Positions 29,001 to 37,755 of a stretch of DNA of 64,000 nucleotides are shown here, piece by piece (positions within the stretch are counted from its first letter, which is position 1; the number at the start of each line of letters is the position of its first letter). A program made the position numbers and the translations under genes. Under the pieces are notes generated by a model. The model was not told the origin of the DNA. It was given only the letters and a program-made list of their open reading frames with translations, and ran no database searches. The DNA comes from JBKHDT01 sp046541195 (GTDB lineage: Bacteria > Pseudomonadota > Gammaproteobacteria > Halothiobacillales > Halothiobacillaceae). The stretch is taken from assembly GCA_046541195.1 (NCBI GenBank), contig JBKHDT010000004.1:8636-72635 (forward strand), given 5' to 3'.

Positions 29001-30412
29001 ACCGACTCCCAGAACACCTCGCCCCGGACATTCGCGCTGGCCCATTCGAACACCTGTGCACCAGCCGTGACCGCCTCCTGCATGCGCCGACGGGCCTGAA
29101 CGGGTCCGTAGGCGTCGCCTCCGTCCCAAATCGGCATGGCATGCAGGTCATCGAGTGAATGCACGCCATAGCTGGCCAGAGCCCGCGTGTTGGCATCGAT
29201 CACCTCCGCCGTCCCGGGGTCGAAGATCATCAGGGCCACCGGCGCATCCTCGAACAGGCGGCGAAACCGCATTTCGCTTTCACGCGCTGCCAGCTCGGCG
29301 GTCTTGAGCTCGGTGATGTCCTGCACGGTGCCGACCAGTCGACCCAGGCGCTCGCCCGGCTCCCGGACAAACGACGCCACCTCCCGCGCCCAGTGCCACC
29401 GACCATCCCGGGCCCGGAAACGGTACTCCACCACCTGCCGACCCGACGAATCGGTCAGGCGGTTTTCCATCGCGATCACCGCATCGCGATCCTCCGGATG
29501 GACGCGCTCGATGAAGTCGGCACTGAGCACCGGCCGCCCCCGGGACAGGCCGAACAGATCGTAGACCTCATCAGACCAGATCAGCGAATCACTGTCCTCC
29601 AGGCGCTCCCAGTGGCCGAGCCGCGCGTCGGCGCTCGCTGCCCGCAGCCGGCGACGCGCCCGCTCAAGGGCGACCCGGTTTCGCTCCAGCCGCCGCCTGG
29701 TCCGACGCGCCTCGGTCACATCACGGATCGCCAGCAGCGACTGACCCCGGCCGGCCGGCCCCTGCATGGGACGCAGGCACAGTTCGGCATCAAAGCGGCT
29801 GCCATCGGCCCGCAGGCCGACCCGATCAATCGTCGATCCGACGTCAGGTTCCAGGGTACCGAACAGCGCGGCCAGCTCGTCAGTCACCGGCTCGCCCTCG
29901 GCGCGCTCCTGCGCCCGCAGGGCGGACAGGTCAAACAGGGTGAGGACGGACCGGCCAACCGGCCCCCCGTCCGCGAAACCGAAGATCGAGCAGGTGCCCC
30001 GGCTGACCAGCCGGATGGCACCCTGCCGGTCGAAGACAACAAATCCCGGATCGTCCACGGCATCGACCAGGTTACGCAGCAGGTCCCGGTCCCGCTCGGC
30101 GGCCCGACGCGCCTGTCGCTGGCTCCACCACAGACCCGCGGCGCCCAGCAGCAGGGCCGTCACGCCGACCAGCCAGGGCCAGGCGAGATTGTCGACCGAA
30201 CCGAATGCCGGACCATCCGCAGCCGACACCGCGGAACAGCCCAGAAGACAGGCCGAGGCGAGGCCGCGCCGCACGCCTGAAACACGATCCAATCGGCCCG
30301 GCGAGGATGCCTCCGGTGGATCGCGCCGGCGCCAGTCAAGTCGGGTACCGAACCCGGTCCCGCGGCATATTCGACCGGCAGACAGGCGCCGGGAACATGC
30401 CGGCCCGGTCAT
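26066..30412 (-). CDS. Membrane-linked multi-PAS-GAF-GGDEF-EAL-CZB c-di-GMP enzyme
   Basis: Up to 1448 residues. One membrane helix (77-96) is followed by PAS-type domains at about 105-235, 255-365, 380-495 and 500-625, a GAF-like domain (650-760) and another PAS (775-890). GGDEF (900-1060; LGGDEF intact), EAL (1075-1320; AEALVRWQHP and DDFGTGYSS intact) and a C-terminal CZB-like domain complete it. Both synthesis and hydrolysis of c-di-GMP are possible. CZB normally binds zinc through His-Cys-His-His; Cys (QCSFGRWYHG) and His-x3-His (HERVH) are present, but the first His position is Tyr (YRRW). The ATG overlaps the upstream stop (ATGA). A GTG at 30274 would give a start directly at a signal-like RRGLASACLLGC segment. 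Confidence 0.9.
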   Translation of the reverse strand: MTGPACSRRLSAGRICRGTGFGTRLDWRRRDPPEASSPGRLDRVSGVRRGLASACLLGCSAVSAADGPAFGSVDNLAWPWLVGVTALLLGAAGLWWSQRQARRAAERDRDLLRNLVDAVDDPGFVVFDRQGAIRLVSRGTCSIFGFADGGPVGRSVLTLFDLSALRAQERAEGEPVTDELAALFGTLEPDVGSTIDRVGLRADGSRFDAELCLRPMQGPAGRGQSLLAIRDVTEARRTRRRLERNRVALERARRRLRAASADARLGHWERLEDSDSLIWSDEVYDLFGLSRGRPVLSADFIERVHPEDRDAVIAMENRLTDSSGRQVVEYRFRARDGRWHWAREVASFVREPGERLGRLVGTVQDITELKTAELAARESEMRFRRLFEDAPVALMIFDPGTAEVIDANTRALASYGVHSLDDLHAMPIWDGGDAYGPVQARRRMQEAVTAGAQVFEWASANVRGEVFWESVHLSPIQVDGQLRVMSAALDITDRKRAERDLEELRNRLQATLDAIPDMLFEVSAEGRILRVHTADPDALLHEPGVFLDRHYQDILPADVAGVIDKALRQAATQGVAQGWQYAMAVHGDWRHFDLSVSRKPQPGDGAWEYVCLVRDVTDRVRATEVLDRRTHELGERLKELRCLLGLAEQARDAQTPLAEFLARVVGLLPPAWQYPERTWACLYWRGQEYEAGAREGEICNRLEQPIRAGEGAPGSLVVAYRGPGDCAFLDEEHDLLAAFADQVSVALARREDESRMRLLAQVVASSYDGIMVTDADNRIIEVNPALLRLSGYAREELLGRSPAVLSSGRHDRAFYARMWSSVEANDFWRGEVWNRRKDGSLYAQMLSITVMRDEAGRVTHHIGVSSDISQLKEHENELARIANHDALTGLPNRRLLQDRLQQAIERARRYGSRLAVCFLDLDGFKPINDCHGHEIGDQLLVRMSHRLSGMLRASDTLARLGGDEFVLLIGDLHDADEIEPVASRLLDLIATPVSLTVDEVRVSGSVGVALYPDDGEDSDILLRRADLAMYRAKSEGKNRYCRFASDKTGTAPGRFGREVLAEAIAQSQFLLYYQPKVDLDRAVVFGAEALVRWQHPQQGLLSPAQFLDEIGAADLEVALGEWVITRALAQQAQWREAGLEIDLSINVSARHLLDERFESFLAEALAAHPAVPPESIELEILETAALANVEAAAATLIRCRKMGVRFSLDDFGTGYSSLSYLRALPVDMLKIDQSFVRDMLDDPSDLSIVEGVIGLGDAFNRGVIAEGVETDRHADTLQAMGCPRVQGFGIARPMSAESLVEWLAEWGGVRVGQGQPATAHRGVRNETDRLVLKVAEESYRRWIGQLFRYLESGENTLLPNLDPQQCSFGRWYHGAGQARFGWDKGFRKIDALHERVHQLASDLVAAHAEGQAGKCRDIEKQLRRTHRRVVSRLATMRKKLQPADDGAE

Positions 30413-33400
30413 GGCTGCCCGCTCCGGGCGGCCAGCGAATCGAGGGCGGCCAGCAGCATGTCCCTGGCCTGTTCGAACTCGGCCTCCCTTGCCTGGACCA
30501 TCGCGCTGCGCGACTGCTCGGCGGCATCCACGAGATCACCGGCCAGCATGTGCACGCGGCGATGCATTTTCTCGATTCGGGCGTGCTCCGGACCTGCCCC
30601 GATCCGCGCCACGCCAGGCCCCTGATGCCACCGGCCGAAGGCGCAATGACGCGGGTCAAGCTCCGGACGGGGGGCGCGCAAAGGATCACGCAGGTACCGA
30701 TCCACCTGCTCCAGCCACTGACGGTAACTGCGCGCGGCGACATGAAGCGGCAGGTCGGCCGGGCCGCCGGGAACGGCGGTCAGCGTCGCCAGGGGCTTGC
30801 GGGTCCGCCAGTCGCGGATCCAGTCCAGCAATGCCGATTCCGGCATCGGCCGGGCGATCCCGTAACCCTGTGCATGGTGGCAACCCAGGTCCAGCAGCAT
30901 GCCGGCATGATCGAGAGTTTCCACCCCCTCGGCAATCACGCCCCGATTGAACGCCGCACCCAGGCGGACGACCCCGTCGACGATGCTCAGGTCGTTGGGA
31001 TCATCCATCATGTCCCGCACAAAGGTCTGGTCGATCTTGAGCACATCCACCGGCAGCGAGCGCAGGTAACTGAGCGAGGAATACCCGGTCCCGAAGTCGT
31101 CCAGTGCAAAGCGCACCCCCAGCTGACGGCAGGCCCCGATCACCCCTGCGGCGTTGTCCAGGCTGGCCAGGGCCGTGGACTCGAGTATCTCCAGCTCAAG
31201 GAATTCAGGCGCCAGGGTCGGATGCGCATCCAGCAAATCCGCGAGGCGATCCGCGAAACCCGGCTGCAACAGGTGATTGGCGCTGATGTTCACGCTGACC
31301 GACAGCGCGAAACCGGCTTGGTGCCAGCGGGTCGCGGCACCCAGCGCATGGTCGATGACCCATTCGCCGATCGCCATTTCCGCGTCGCTGCCGGCCACCG
31401 CATCAAGAAAGGCCGCCGGCCCGATCAGTCCCTGCTCGGGATGCTGCCAGCGAATCAGCGCCTCGACGCCAATCACCTCGCCGTTGTCGAGGTTCACCTT
31501 CGGCTGGTAGTGCAGCAGGAACTGGTTTTCGGCGAGGGCCGCACGGACGTCCTGAAGGTAGCGCTGGCGCAGCTGGACCTCGCGGTCCCGGATCGGATCA
31601 AAGTGATGGAAACGGTTCTTGCCCGCCTCCTTGGCGCGATACATGGCCTGGTCGGCATGGCGCAGCAGCAGGTCGGGGTCGGCATTGTCCACGGGGTAGA
31701 GCGTGACGCCGATGCTTGCCGTGACGCGCACCTCGATGTCATCGAGCCGCAGGGGCTGGCCGACCGCCTCCAGCACCCGTCCAAGAAGCAGATTGAGCTG
31801 CTCGAAGCTGCCCATGTCCGAAAGCAGCAGGACGAACTCGTCACCGCCCTGACGCGCCAGGGTATCGGTGGAGCGCAACTCGGCCCGCAGGCGCCCGGCG
31901 ATCTCCATCAGCAGCCGGTCCCCAACCTCGTGTCCATGGGTGTCGTTTACCGGCTTGAACCCGTCAAGGTCCATCAGGCAGACGGCCAGCTGCCGCCCGT
32001 TTTGGTCGGCATGGGCCACGGCCTGGGCCAGCCGGTCGTCGAGCAGACGCCGGTTCGGCAGCCCGGTGAGGGAATCGTAGTGGGCGATCCGGTCCAGCTG
32101 GGCCTCGTGTTCCTTGATCTGGCTGATGTCCGAGGCCACGGCGACGTGATACTGCAACTGTCCCTGGTCGTCGTGGACCGTGGTGATCGACAGCAGGACC
32201 ACGTAGGCCTCGCCATTCTTGCGGCGATTCCAGACTTCGCCCCGCCAGGAGCCCTTTTCGCGAAGCGCCTCCCACATGGTTGCGTAGAAAGCCGGCCCCT
32301 GACGTCCCGAGGACAGCATCGCCGGATCCCGGCCCATGACCTCGTCTTCGCTGTAGCCACTGATCCGGGTGAAGGCCGGGTTGACCTGGATGATGCGATT
32401 GTCCGCGTCGGTGATCATCACCGCCTCGTGGCTGCTGTCGAACACGCTGGCGAACAGGCGTTGGCGTTCCTCGGCACGCTTGCGCCCGGTAATGTCGGTG
32501 TGCGTCCCGATCAGCCGGGCGGGGTCACCGCAGGAATCGCCTGCCACCACCTGACCTCGACTCTGAACCCACAGAAAGCCGCCGTCCGCACGACAGTAAC
32601 GAAATTCGATGACAAAATTTCCACCATTTGCCATCTGGGCGTGGAGCTTTGATTCGATGCCCGGCAGGTCTTCGGGGTGGACCCTCTGACGCCAGGCCTC
32701 GTAACACATCGGCGCGGCATCGGGAGGCAACCCGAGCATGGCGGCGCAGTATTCGTCCCAGACGATGCGGTCGGCCTGCACGTCCCAGTCCCAGATGCCG
32801 ACGCCGCTTGCCGACTGCGCCAGACGGTAGCGTTCCTCGCTGACACGCAGGGCCTCGTCCGCCCGGTGGCGGGCCGTCACGTCGACGACCAGCGCCGTCA
32901 ACCCCTGGGCCTCGCCCTCAAGAGACCGGACCAGTCCGAGGTGGGCATCCACCCAGCACCATTCCCCGCCGGAGTCCCGAAACCTGAAGTGCTGCGTGCA
33001 GTGGTCTCCCCCTTGCGCCAGCATGGCCGCCACCGCCTTGTCGACCGCCGGGCGATCATCGGGATGAATCCACTCGGCCATCGGCTGGGCGTAGTGCTCG
33101 ATGGATACCGGATCATGACCGAAGGTACGCGTCACATTGCGCGAGACATGACAGATCGGCCAGCCGGATCCAAGCTGCATCTCGAACAGCACGATGGCGC
33201 TCTGATCGATCAGCCGACGCTCGTCGTGCAGCGCCTGCAGCGCCTGCTTGTGCTCGGTCAGGTCCAGCAGGCTGCCGACGTAGTGATGGACCTGTCCCTC
33301 ATCGTCCCGGACGGCGCTGATGCTCAGGTACTCGGGGTAGATCTCGCCGTTCTTGCGCCGGTTCCAGACCTCGCCCTGCCAATGCCCCTGCGCCTGCAGC

Positions 33401-34851
33401 ACGGACCACATGCGCTCGTAGAACGTCCGGTCATGCCGGCCACTCTTGAGCATCGCGGGCGTGTGGCCGATGACCTCGCCCCGGGAAAATCCGGTCATGT
33501 CCTCGAAGGCCCGGTTCACGCGCTCGATTCGGGCCTGGGTGTCGGTGAGCATCATCGGGGTGACCGAATCGAAGGCCATCGCGGCGATCCGCCGCTCCTC
33601 CGCCGCGCGGATTTCCTCGGTGGCATCATGGAACGCGGCCGCGTAGCGACGACCCTGCCCCTCGGGCCCGGCCCCGGCCAGCGCGTGAACGGTGACCGCC
33701 AGCGCCCGCTGCTCGCCGCCGGGATGGGTAAACCAGATCGTGCCGCGCCAGCTTCCGTCGGAGGTCATGCGTTCCGGAATCGTGGCAAACCGATCCGCAT
33801 CCTCGACCCTGTTTGCCAGCACGGTATCGGGCAACATCCCGATCACGGACTCCGGCGCCCTGCCGGTGATCCGGACGAAGGCCGGGTTGACCGACTCGAT
33901 CAGGCCGGATTCGTCGACCACCATCACCGCATTCACCGAGGAGTCGATCACCTGCCGGGCAAGCCAGAGATCCTGCCGGGATCGAATCAGCGCCTCGTCA
34001 CGCTCCCGGAGTGCATCCGTCAGGCTGGCGAGGTAATCACGCTGAATCAGGTTGAGGATGTCGCTCATCGACAGCAACCCCACCAACTGCCCCTCGGCCG
34101 ACTCGATGCCCAGATGGCGCAGTTGCTCGTCGACCAGGAACCGGCGCGCGTCCAGCAGGCTGCTGTCCACCGGAAGGCAGCGCAATGGGCGGCTGGCAAT
34201 CTGCCCCAGCGTCTGCACGGCGCGTCGCTGCGCCACCTGGTTGAGCAAGTCACGCTCGGTCACGATCCCCGGCGGGCCCTCCTCGAAAGTCACCACCACG
34301 GCATCAAGCCCCTCGGCCGCCATCTGGCCGGCTGCCTCGCCCACCGGGGTCCTGTCGGGCAGGCGGGCACAGGTCGGCGGCAGGCACTCGGCGACCGGGC
34401 GCAGCCTCAGGAACGGCTCCACGCCGTAGCGCTGGACCAGATCGGTCTGGGACAGGACGCCGTGCAGGTCACCCTGCGCGTCCAGCACGACCAGATGCCG
34501 GATGCCTGCCCGACGCAGCAGCAGCGAGGCATCGTCCAGAGTCGTGTCGGTCGTGACCGTCCGGACTGGCCGACTCATCCGCGAACGGATCGGCGCCTCG
34601 AACTGCTCGGGCCGCGTGAAATCCATTCTCGCGGCGTCCCGCTCGGTCCAGATCCCGACCGGGCGGCCCTCCTCGACCACCAGGATCGAGCCGCAGGCAT
34701 GTGCCCGCATGCGACGGGCCGCTTCGCAGATCGGGGTGTCCGGAGCACAGGAAAGCACATCGGTCCGGGCGATGGCGGAAACGGTCATGGAGGAAGCAGC
34801 AAAAAAGCCGGATCCCTGGCTGTCGAGGTTTGGATACATGCGGTCGTGCAA
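30409..34851 (-). CDS. CBS(4)-multi-PAS-GGDEF-EAL-CZB c-di-GMP enzyme
   Basis: Up to 1480 residues with no transmembrane helix. Four CBS motifs, arranged as two Bateman modules, fill residues 22-275 (for example VTERDLLNQVA and LVGLLSMSDIL) and suggest adenine-nucleotide binding. Five PAS-type domains follow (about 300-415, 425-540, 545-660, 670-790, 805-920). GGDEF (QGGDEF intact), EAL (VEALIRWQHP intact) and a C-terminal CZB-like domain (HCAFGRWHQG, HRRVH; first His replaced by Tyr in YRQW) come last. From the last PAS to the C-terminus it parallels the next gene closely, so the two are tandem paralogues. The start is uncertain: ATGs at 34851, 34839 and 34788 are all possible. Confidence 0.9.
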   Translation of the reverse strand: MHDRMYPNLDSQGSGFFAASSMTVSAIARTDVLSCAPDTPICEAARRMRAHACGSILVVEEGRPVGIWTERDAARMDFTRPEQFEAPIRSRMSRPVRTVTTDTTLDDASLLLRRAGIRHLVVLDAQGDLHGVLSQTDLVQRYGVEPFLRLRPVAECLPPTCARLPDRTPVGEAAGQMAAEGLDAVVVTFEEGPPGIVTERDLLNQVAQRRAVQTLGQIASRPLRCLPVDSSLLDARRFLVDEQLRHLGIESAEGQLVGLLSMSDILNLIQRDYLASLTDALRERDEALIRSRQDLWLARQVIDSSVNAVMVVDESGLIESVNPAFVRITGRAPESVIGMLPDTVLANRVEDADRFATIPERMTSDGSWRGTIWFTHPGGEQRALAVTVHALAGAGPEGQGRRYAAAFHDATEEIRAAEERRIAAMAFDSVTPMMLTDTQARIERVNRAFEDMTGFSRGEVIGHTPAMLKSGRHDRTFYERMWSVLQAQGHWQGEVWNRRKNGEIYPEYLSISAVRDDEGQVHHYVGSLLDLTEHKQALQALHDERRLIDQSAIVLFEMQLGSGWPICHVSRNVTRTFGHDPVSIEHYAQPMAEWIHPDDRPAVDKAVAAMLAQGGDHCTQHFRFRDSGGEWCWVDAHLGLVRSLEGEAQGLTALVVDVTARHRADEALRVSEERYRLAQSASGVGIWDWDVQADRIVWDEYCAAMLGLPPDAAPMCYEAWRQRVHPEDLPGIESKLHAQMANGGNFVIEFRYCRADGGFLWVQSRGQVVAGDSCGDPARLIGTHTDITGRKRAEERQRLFASVFDSSHEAVMITDADNRIIQVNPAFTRISGYSEDEVMGRDPAMLSSGRQGPAFYATMWEALREKGSWRGEVWNRRKNGEAYVVLLSITTVHDDQGQLQYHVAVASDISQIKEHEAQLDRIAHYDSLTGLPNRRLLDDRLAQAVAHADQNGRQLAVCLMDLDGFKPVNDTHGHEVGDRLLMEIAGRLRAELRSTDTLARQGGDEFVLLLSDMGSFEQLNLLLGRVLEAVGQPLRLDDIEVRVTASIGVTLYPVDNADPDLLLRHADQAMYRAKEAGKNRFHHFDPIRDREVQLRQRYLQDVRAALAENQFLLHYQPKVNLDNGEVIGVEALIRWQHPEQGLIGPAAFLDAVAGSDAEMAIGEWVIDHALGAATRWHQAGFALSVSVNISANHLLQPGFADRLADLLDAHPTLAPEFLELEILESTALASLDNAAGVIGACRQLGVRFALDDFGTGYSSLSYLRSLPVDVLKIDQTFVRDMMDDPNDLSIVDGVVRLGAAFNRGVIAEGVETLDHAGMLLDLGCHHAQGYGIARPMPESALLDWIRDWRTRKPLATLTAVPGGPADLPLHVAARSYRQWLEQVDRYLRDPLRAPRPELDPRHCAFGRWHQGPGVARIGAGPEHARIEKMHRRVHMLAGDLVDAAEQSRSAMVQAREAEFEQARDMLLAALDSLAARSGQP

Positions 34852-35106
34852 AGTGGTTCAGGTCTTTCACGCCGGCTCCATCGGGCGAGCGAGACGCAAT
34901 GGTGATCCCCATCGGCTGGCCAGTCCGGGGACAGGCACGGAGTGCTTTAGCAAATATTAACAAACGGCCCCGGGAAATTCGCCGCGGGCCAACATCCGAA
35001 CCGGCGGGCATCGAAAACCGGCCCCGCGACCGGGCAACCACCCGGCAGGGGGTTGATCCGCCGCGAAGTGCGCACGAAGGCCTGGCCGGCCGGAAGACCC
35101 GCCCCG

Positions 35107-37755
35107 TCAGGGCGCAGGCGAGGACGCGGGCAGACCCAGGTCAAGCCCATCACGTTGGAGCAGGGCTTCGGTTTCCTCGGCAGATCCGGGACGGGCAAAC
35201 AGATACCCCTGACCGAGCCGGCAGCCGTTTTCCCGAAGAAAGGCCGCGTGCGCGGGTTCCTCGACCCCCTCGGCCACGGTTTCCAGGCCCATGGCCTGCG
35301 CCAGATCAAGGATCGAGCGACAGATGATTTCGTCGTCGTGATCCCGGCCGATATCCCGGACGAAGGAGCGATCAATCTTGAGCAGCCGGATCGGCAGTTT
35401 CTTGAGATAGACCAGCGAGGAATAGCCGGTGCCGAAATCGTCAATGGCCACGCGGACCCCGGCCTTGTGCAGGCGCGCCATGCCGGCAATGAATTGCTCG
35501 GGGTCCTGCATGGCCAGGCGTTCGGTCAACTCGATTTCCAGGCAATGCGGCGGTACGCCGGTCCGCTCCAGCACGTGGAATACCTGATCATCGAAGCCGT
35601 CCTGCCAGAACTGCCGCGCCGAGACATTGACGGCCATGCGCAGCCCGGGACGACCCGCCTTGTGCCACCGGGCCAGCTGCCCGAGGGATTGTTCCAGAAC
35701 CCAGTAACCGAGCTCGTTGATCAGGTCGGACTGCTCCGCCACCGGGATGAACGTGTCCGGCGGGACCTCGCCCAGCTCCGGGTGGTTCCAGCGCAGCAGG
35801 GCCTCCACGCCGATGATCTCGCCGGTGTTCAGATCCACCTGCGGCTGGTAGGCCACCCGGAAGTCGCCGTTGCGCAACGACTGGCGCAGGGCCCGGTCAT
35901 AGGTCACCCGCTCCTGCACGCGCTCGGCCATGGTCATGTCAAAGCAGCTGTAGGTGTTGCGCCCCAGGGCCTTGGCCGCATACATGGCTGCATCGGCATG
36001 CTTGAGCAGGGTGTCGTAGTCATCGCCGTCGGTGGGGTAGAAGGCAATCCCGATCGACGCGGAAATGTTCAGTTCGGTCTCGTCGATGACGTAGGGCGCC
36101 ACCACCCACTCGATCAGCTGCTTGGCCTTGTGCTCGGTCTGCGGGCGGTCAATGTCGTTCAGCAGCAGTACGAACTCGTCCCCCCCGATCCGGCTGAGGG
36201 TGTCGTTGTCGCGGATAAGCTGGCTGATCCGTTCGGAGACCGCCTGCAGCAGGCGGTCCCCCATCTCGTGCCCGAACACGTCATTGATGTCCTTGAACCG
36301 GTCCAGGTCGATGAACAGCAGCGAGAACCCGGTTTCGTGACGCCGTGCGTCCCCGATTGCCTGGCGCACCCGGTCGCGCAGCAGGTACCGGTTGGGCATG
36401 CCCGTCAGCCCGTCGTAGAAGGCCAGTTGCTCGATTTCCTCCTCGGCCATCTTGCGCCGGGTGATATCACTGAACACGCCGATGTAGTGACGCTCCAGGT
36501 GGCCCTCTCCCTCGACCCGGCTAACCGACAGCCACTGGGGATACACCTCGCCGCTGCGACGACGATTCCAAAGCTCGCCCTCCCAGTGGCCGGTCTTTTC
36601 GACCCGGGCCCAGAAGGACTCCCAGAACTTGGCATCGTGGCGCCCGGAGGCAAGCAGCCTGGGGTTCTTGCCGATGACCTCCTGCTCCTGGTAGCCGGTA
36701 ATGCGCTCGAAGGCCCGGTTGACCGAGGTGATGCGGCAGTCCCTGTCGGTAATCACGATTCCCTCGCTGCCGCGGCTGAACACCTGCAGGGCAAGCTGCA
36801 GCTGGATCTCGGTCTGCCTGAACTCGGTAATGTCGGTCGTGATGCCGCCCACCGCGTAGGCACGGCCGTTCTCGTCCGGCAGCGGGAACTTGTGACTGAG
36901 AAAATGATGCCGCCTGCCATCCGGCGCCTCGTGAATCTCCTCGAAAATCAGACCGCGTCCGGTCGAGAAGACCTGCAGGTCGTTCTGCTGGTGTCGACTC
37001 GCTTCCTGCTCGGACAACCATTCCTCGCGATGATGCCCAAGCAACGCATCAACCGGCCGGCCCATCAGTTCCGCGACCTTGTGGTTGGCCAAGATGCAGC
37101 GACCCTGCTCATCGAAGGCGTAGATCAGCGCGTCGCTGTTTTCGAGAATGGCCTGGACCAGGCGCCGGTCCCGGTCCCGCTCGTACTCGGGCCGCAGGTC
37201 ACGCAGCATCAGCAGGTAGTAACGGTCAATCTGGTAGTTTGCCGGCAGGCTGACCAGAGAGACACTGACGGGAACCGGGTCCTCGTCACGTCCCAGGCGC
37301 AGGACTTCCTGCGTCTGCACAGAGTCCCGATCCCGGGCGGTCGTCAGGGTCTCGGCCAGCCACAGGGAGGCGTCCTGATCGAAAAGCCGGAACACCGAAT
37401 GCTGCCGCAACCGGCGCGGACCGCGAAAGCCCATCAACGCGGCCGCCGCCTCGTTGGCCGCCTCGACCACTCCGGAGCTGTCGATCACCAGCGCGGCGAC
37501 CGGCATGCTGTCAAAAAGCGCCTCGTAGCGGGCGCTGTGCTGCTGTGCCTGCAGTTCCGACTCGCGCAGCTGCTGGTTCTGGATTTCCAGCTCGGCCTGG
37601 TAGATCCGCAACTCCTCCAGGACACGCCTGGCCTCGAGCCGCTGCTCGTCGGCCAGCAGGTCGCCACCTTCCTGCAACTGCACTTCCCCGGTGGCCAGTG
37701 CCTCCTCGGCCCGGCGACGCAGCTCTGCCATCGCCTGGCGATCCGCCTCGGTCAT
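35107..37755 (-). CDS. PAS-PAS-PAS-GGDEF-EAL c-di-GMP enzyme
   Basis: This 882-residue soluble protein starts with an alpha-helical, coiled-coil-like region (1-75; AELRRRAEEALATGEVQLQ). PAS-type domains follow at about 80-200, 205-325 and 330-450, then GGDEF (455-620; IGGDEFVLLL intact) and EAL (635-880; VEALLRWNHP, LEIELTERL, DDFGTGYSS intact). Both activities look possible. It has no CZB or CBS region, unlike the two downstream relatives. Its ATG overlaps the stop of the CheB-CheR fusion by 4 bp, so the two are translationally coupled and probably act together. The N-terminal helical region (LEELRIYQAELEIQNQQLRE) is of the type found in related PAS/GGDEF sensors. Confidence 0.92.
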   Translation of the reverse strand: MTEADRQAMAELRRRAEEALATGEVQLQEGGDLLADEQRLEARRVLEELRIYQAELEIQNQQLRESELQAQQHSARYEALFDSMPVAALVIDSSGVVEAANEAAAALMGFRGPRRLRQHSVFRLFDQDASLWLAETLTTARDRDSVQTQEVLRLGRDEDPVPVSVSLVSLPANYQIDRYYLLMLRDLRPEYERDRDRRLVQAILENSDALIYAFDEQGRCILANHKVAELMGRPVDALLGHHREEWLSEQEASRHQQNDLQVFSTGRGLIFEEIHEAPDGRRHHFLSHKFPLPDENGRAYAVGGITTDITEFRQTEIQLQLALQVFSRGSEGIVITDRDCRITSVNRAFERITGYQEQEVIGKNPRLLASGRHDAKFWESFWARVEKTGHWEGELWNRRRSGEVYPQWLSVSRVEGEGHLERHYIGVFSDITRRKMAEEEIEQLAFYDGLTGMPNRYLLRDRVRQAIGDARRHETGFSLLFIDLDRFKDINDVFGHEMGDRLLQAVSERISQLIRDNDTLSRIGGDEFVLLLNDIDRPQTEHKAKQLIEWVVAPYVIDETELNISASIGIAFYPTDGDDYDTLLKHADAAMYAAKALGRNTYSCFDMTMAERVQERVTYDRALRQSLRNGDFRVAYQPQVDLNTGEIIGVEALLRWNHPELGEVPPDTFIPVAEQSDLINELGYWVLEQSLGQLARWHKAGRPGLRMAVNVSARQFWQDGFDDQVFHVLERTGVPPHCLEIELTERLAMQDPEQFIAGMARLHKAGVRVAIDDFGTGYSSLVYLKKLPIRLLKIDRSFVRDIGRDHDDEIICRSILDLAQAMGLETVAEGVEEPAHAAFLRENGCRLGQGYLFARPGSAEETEALLQRDGLDLGLPASSPAP

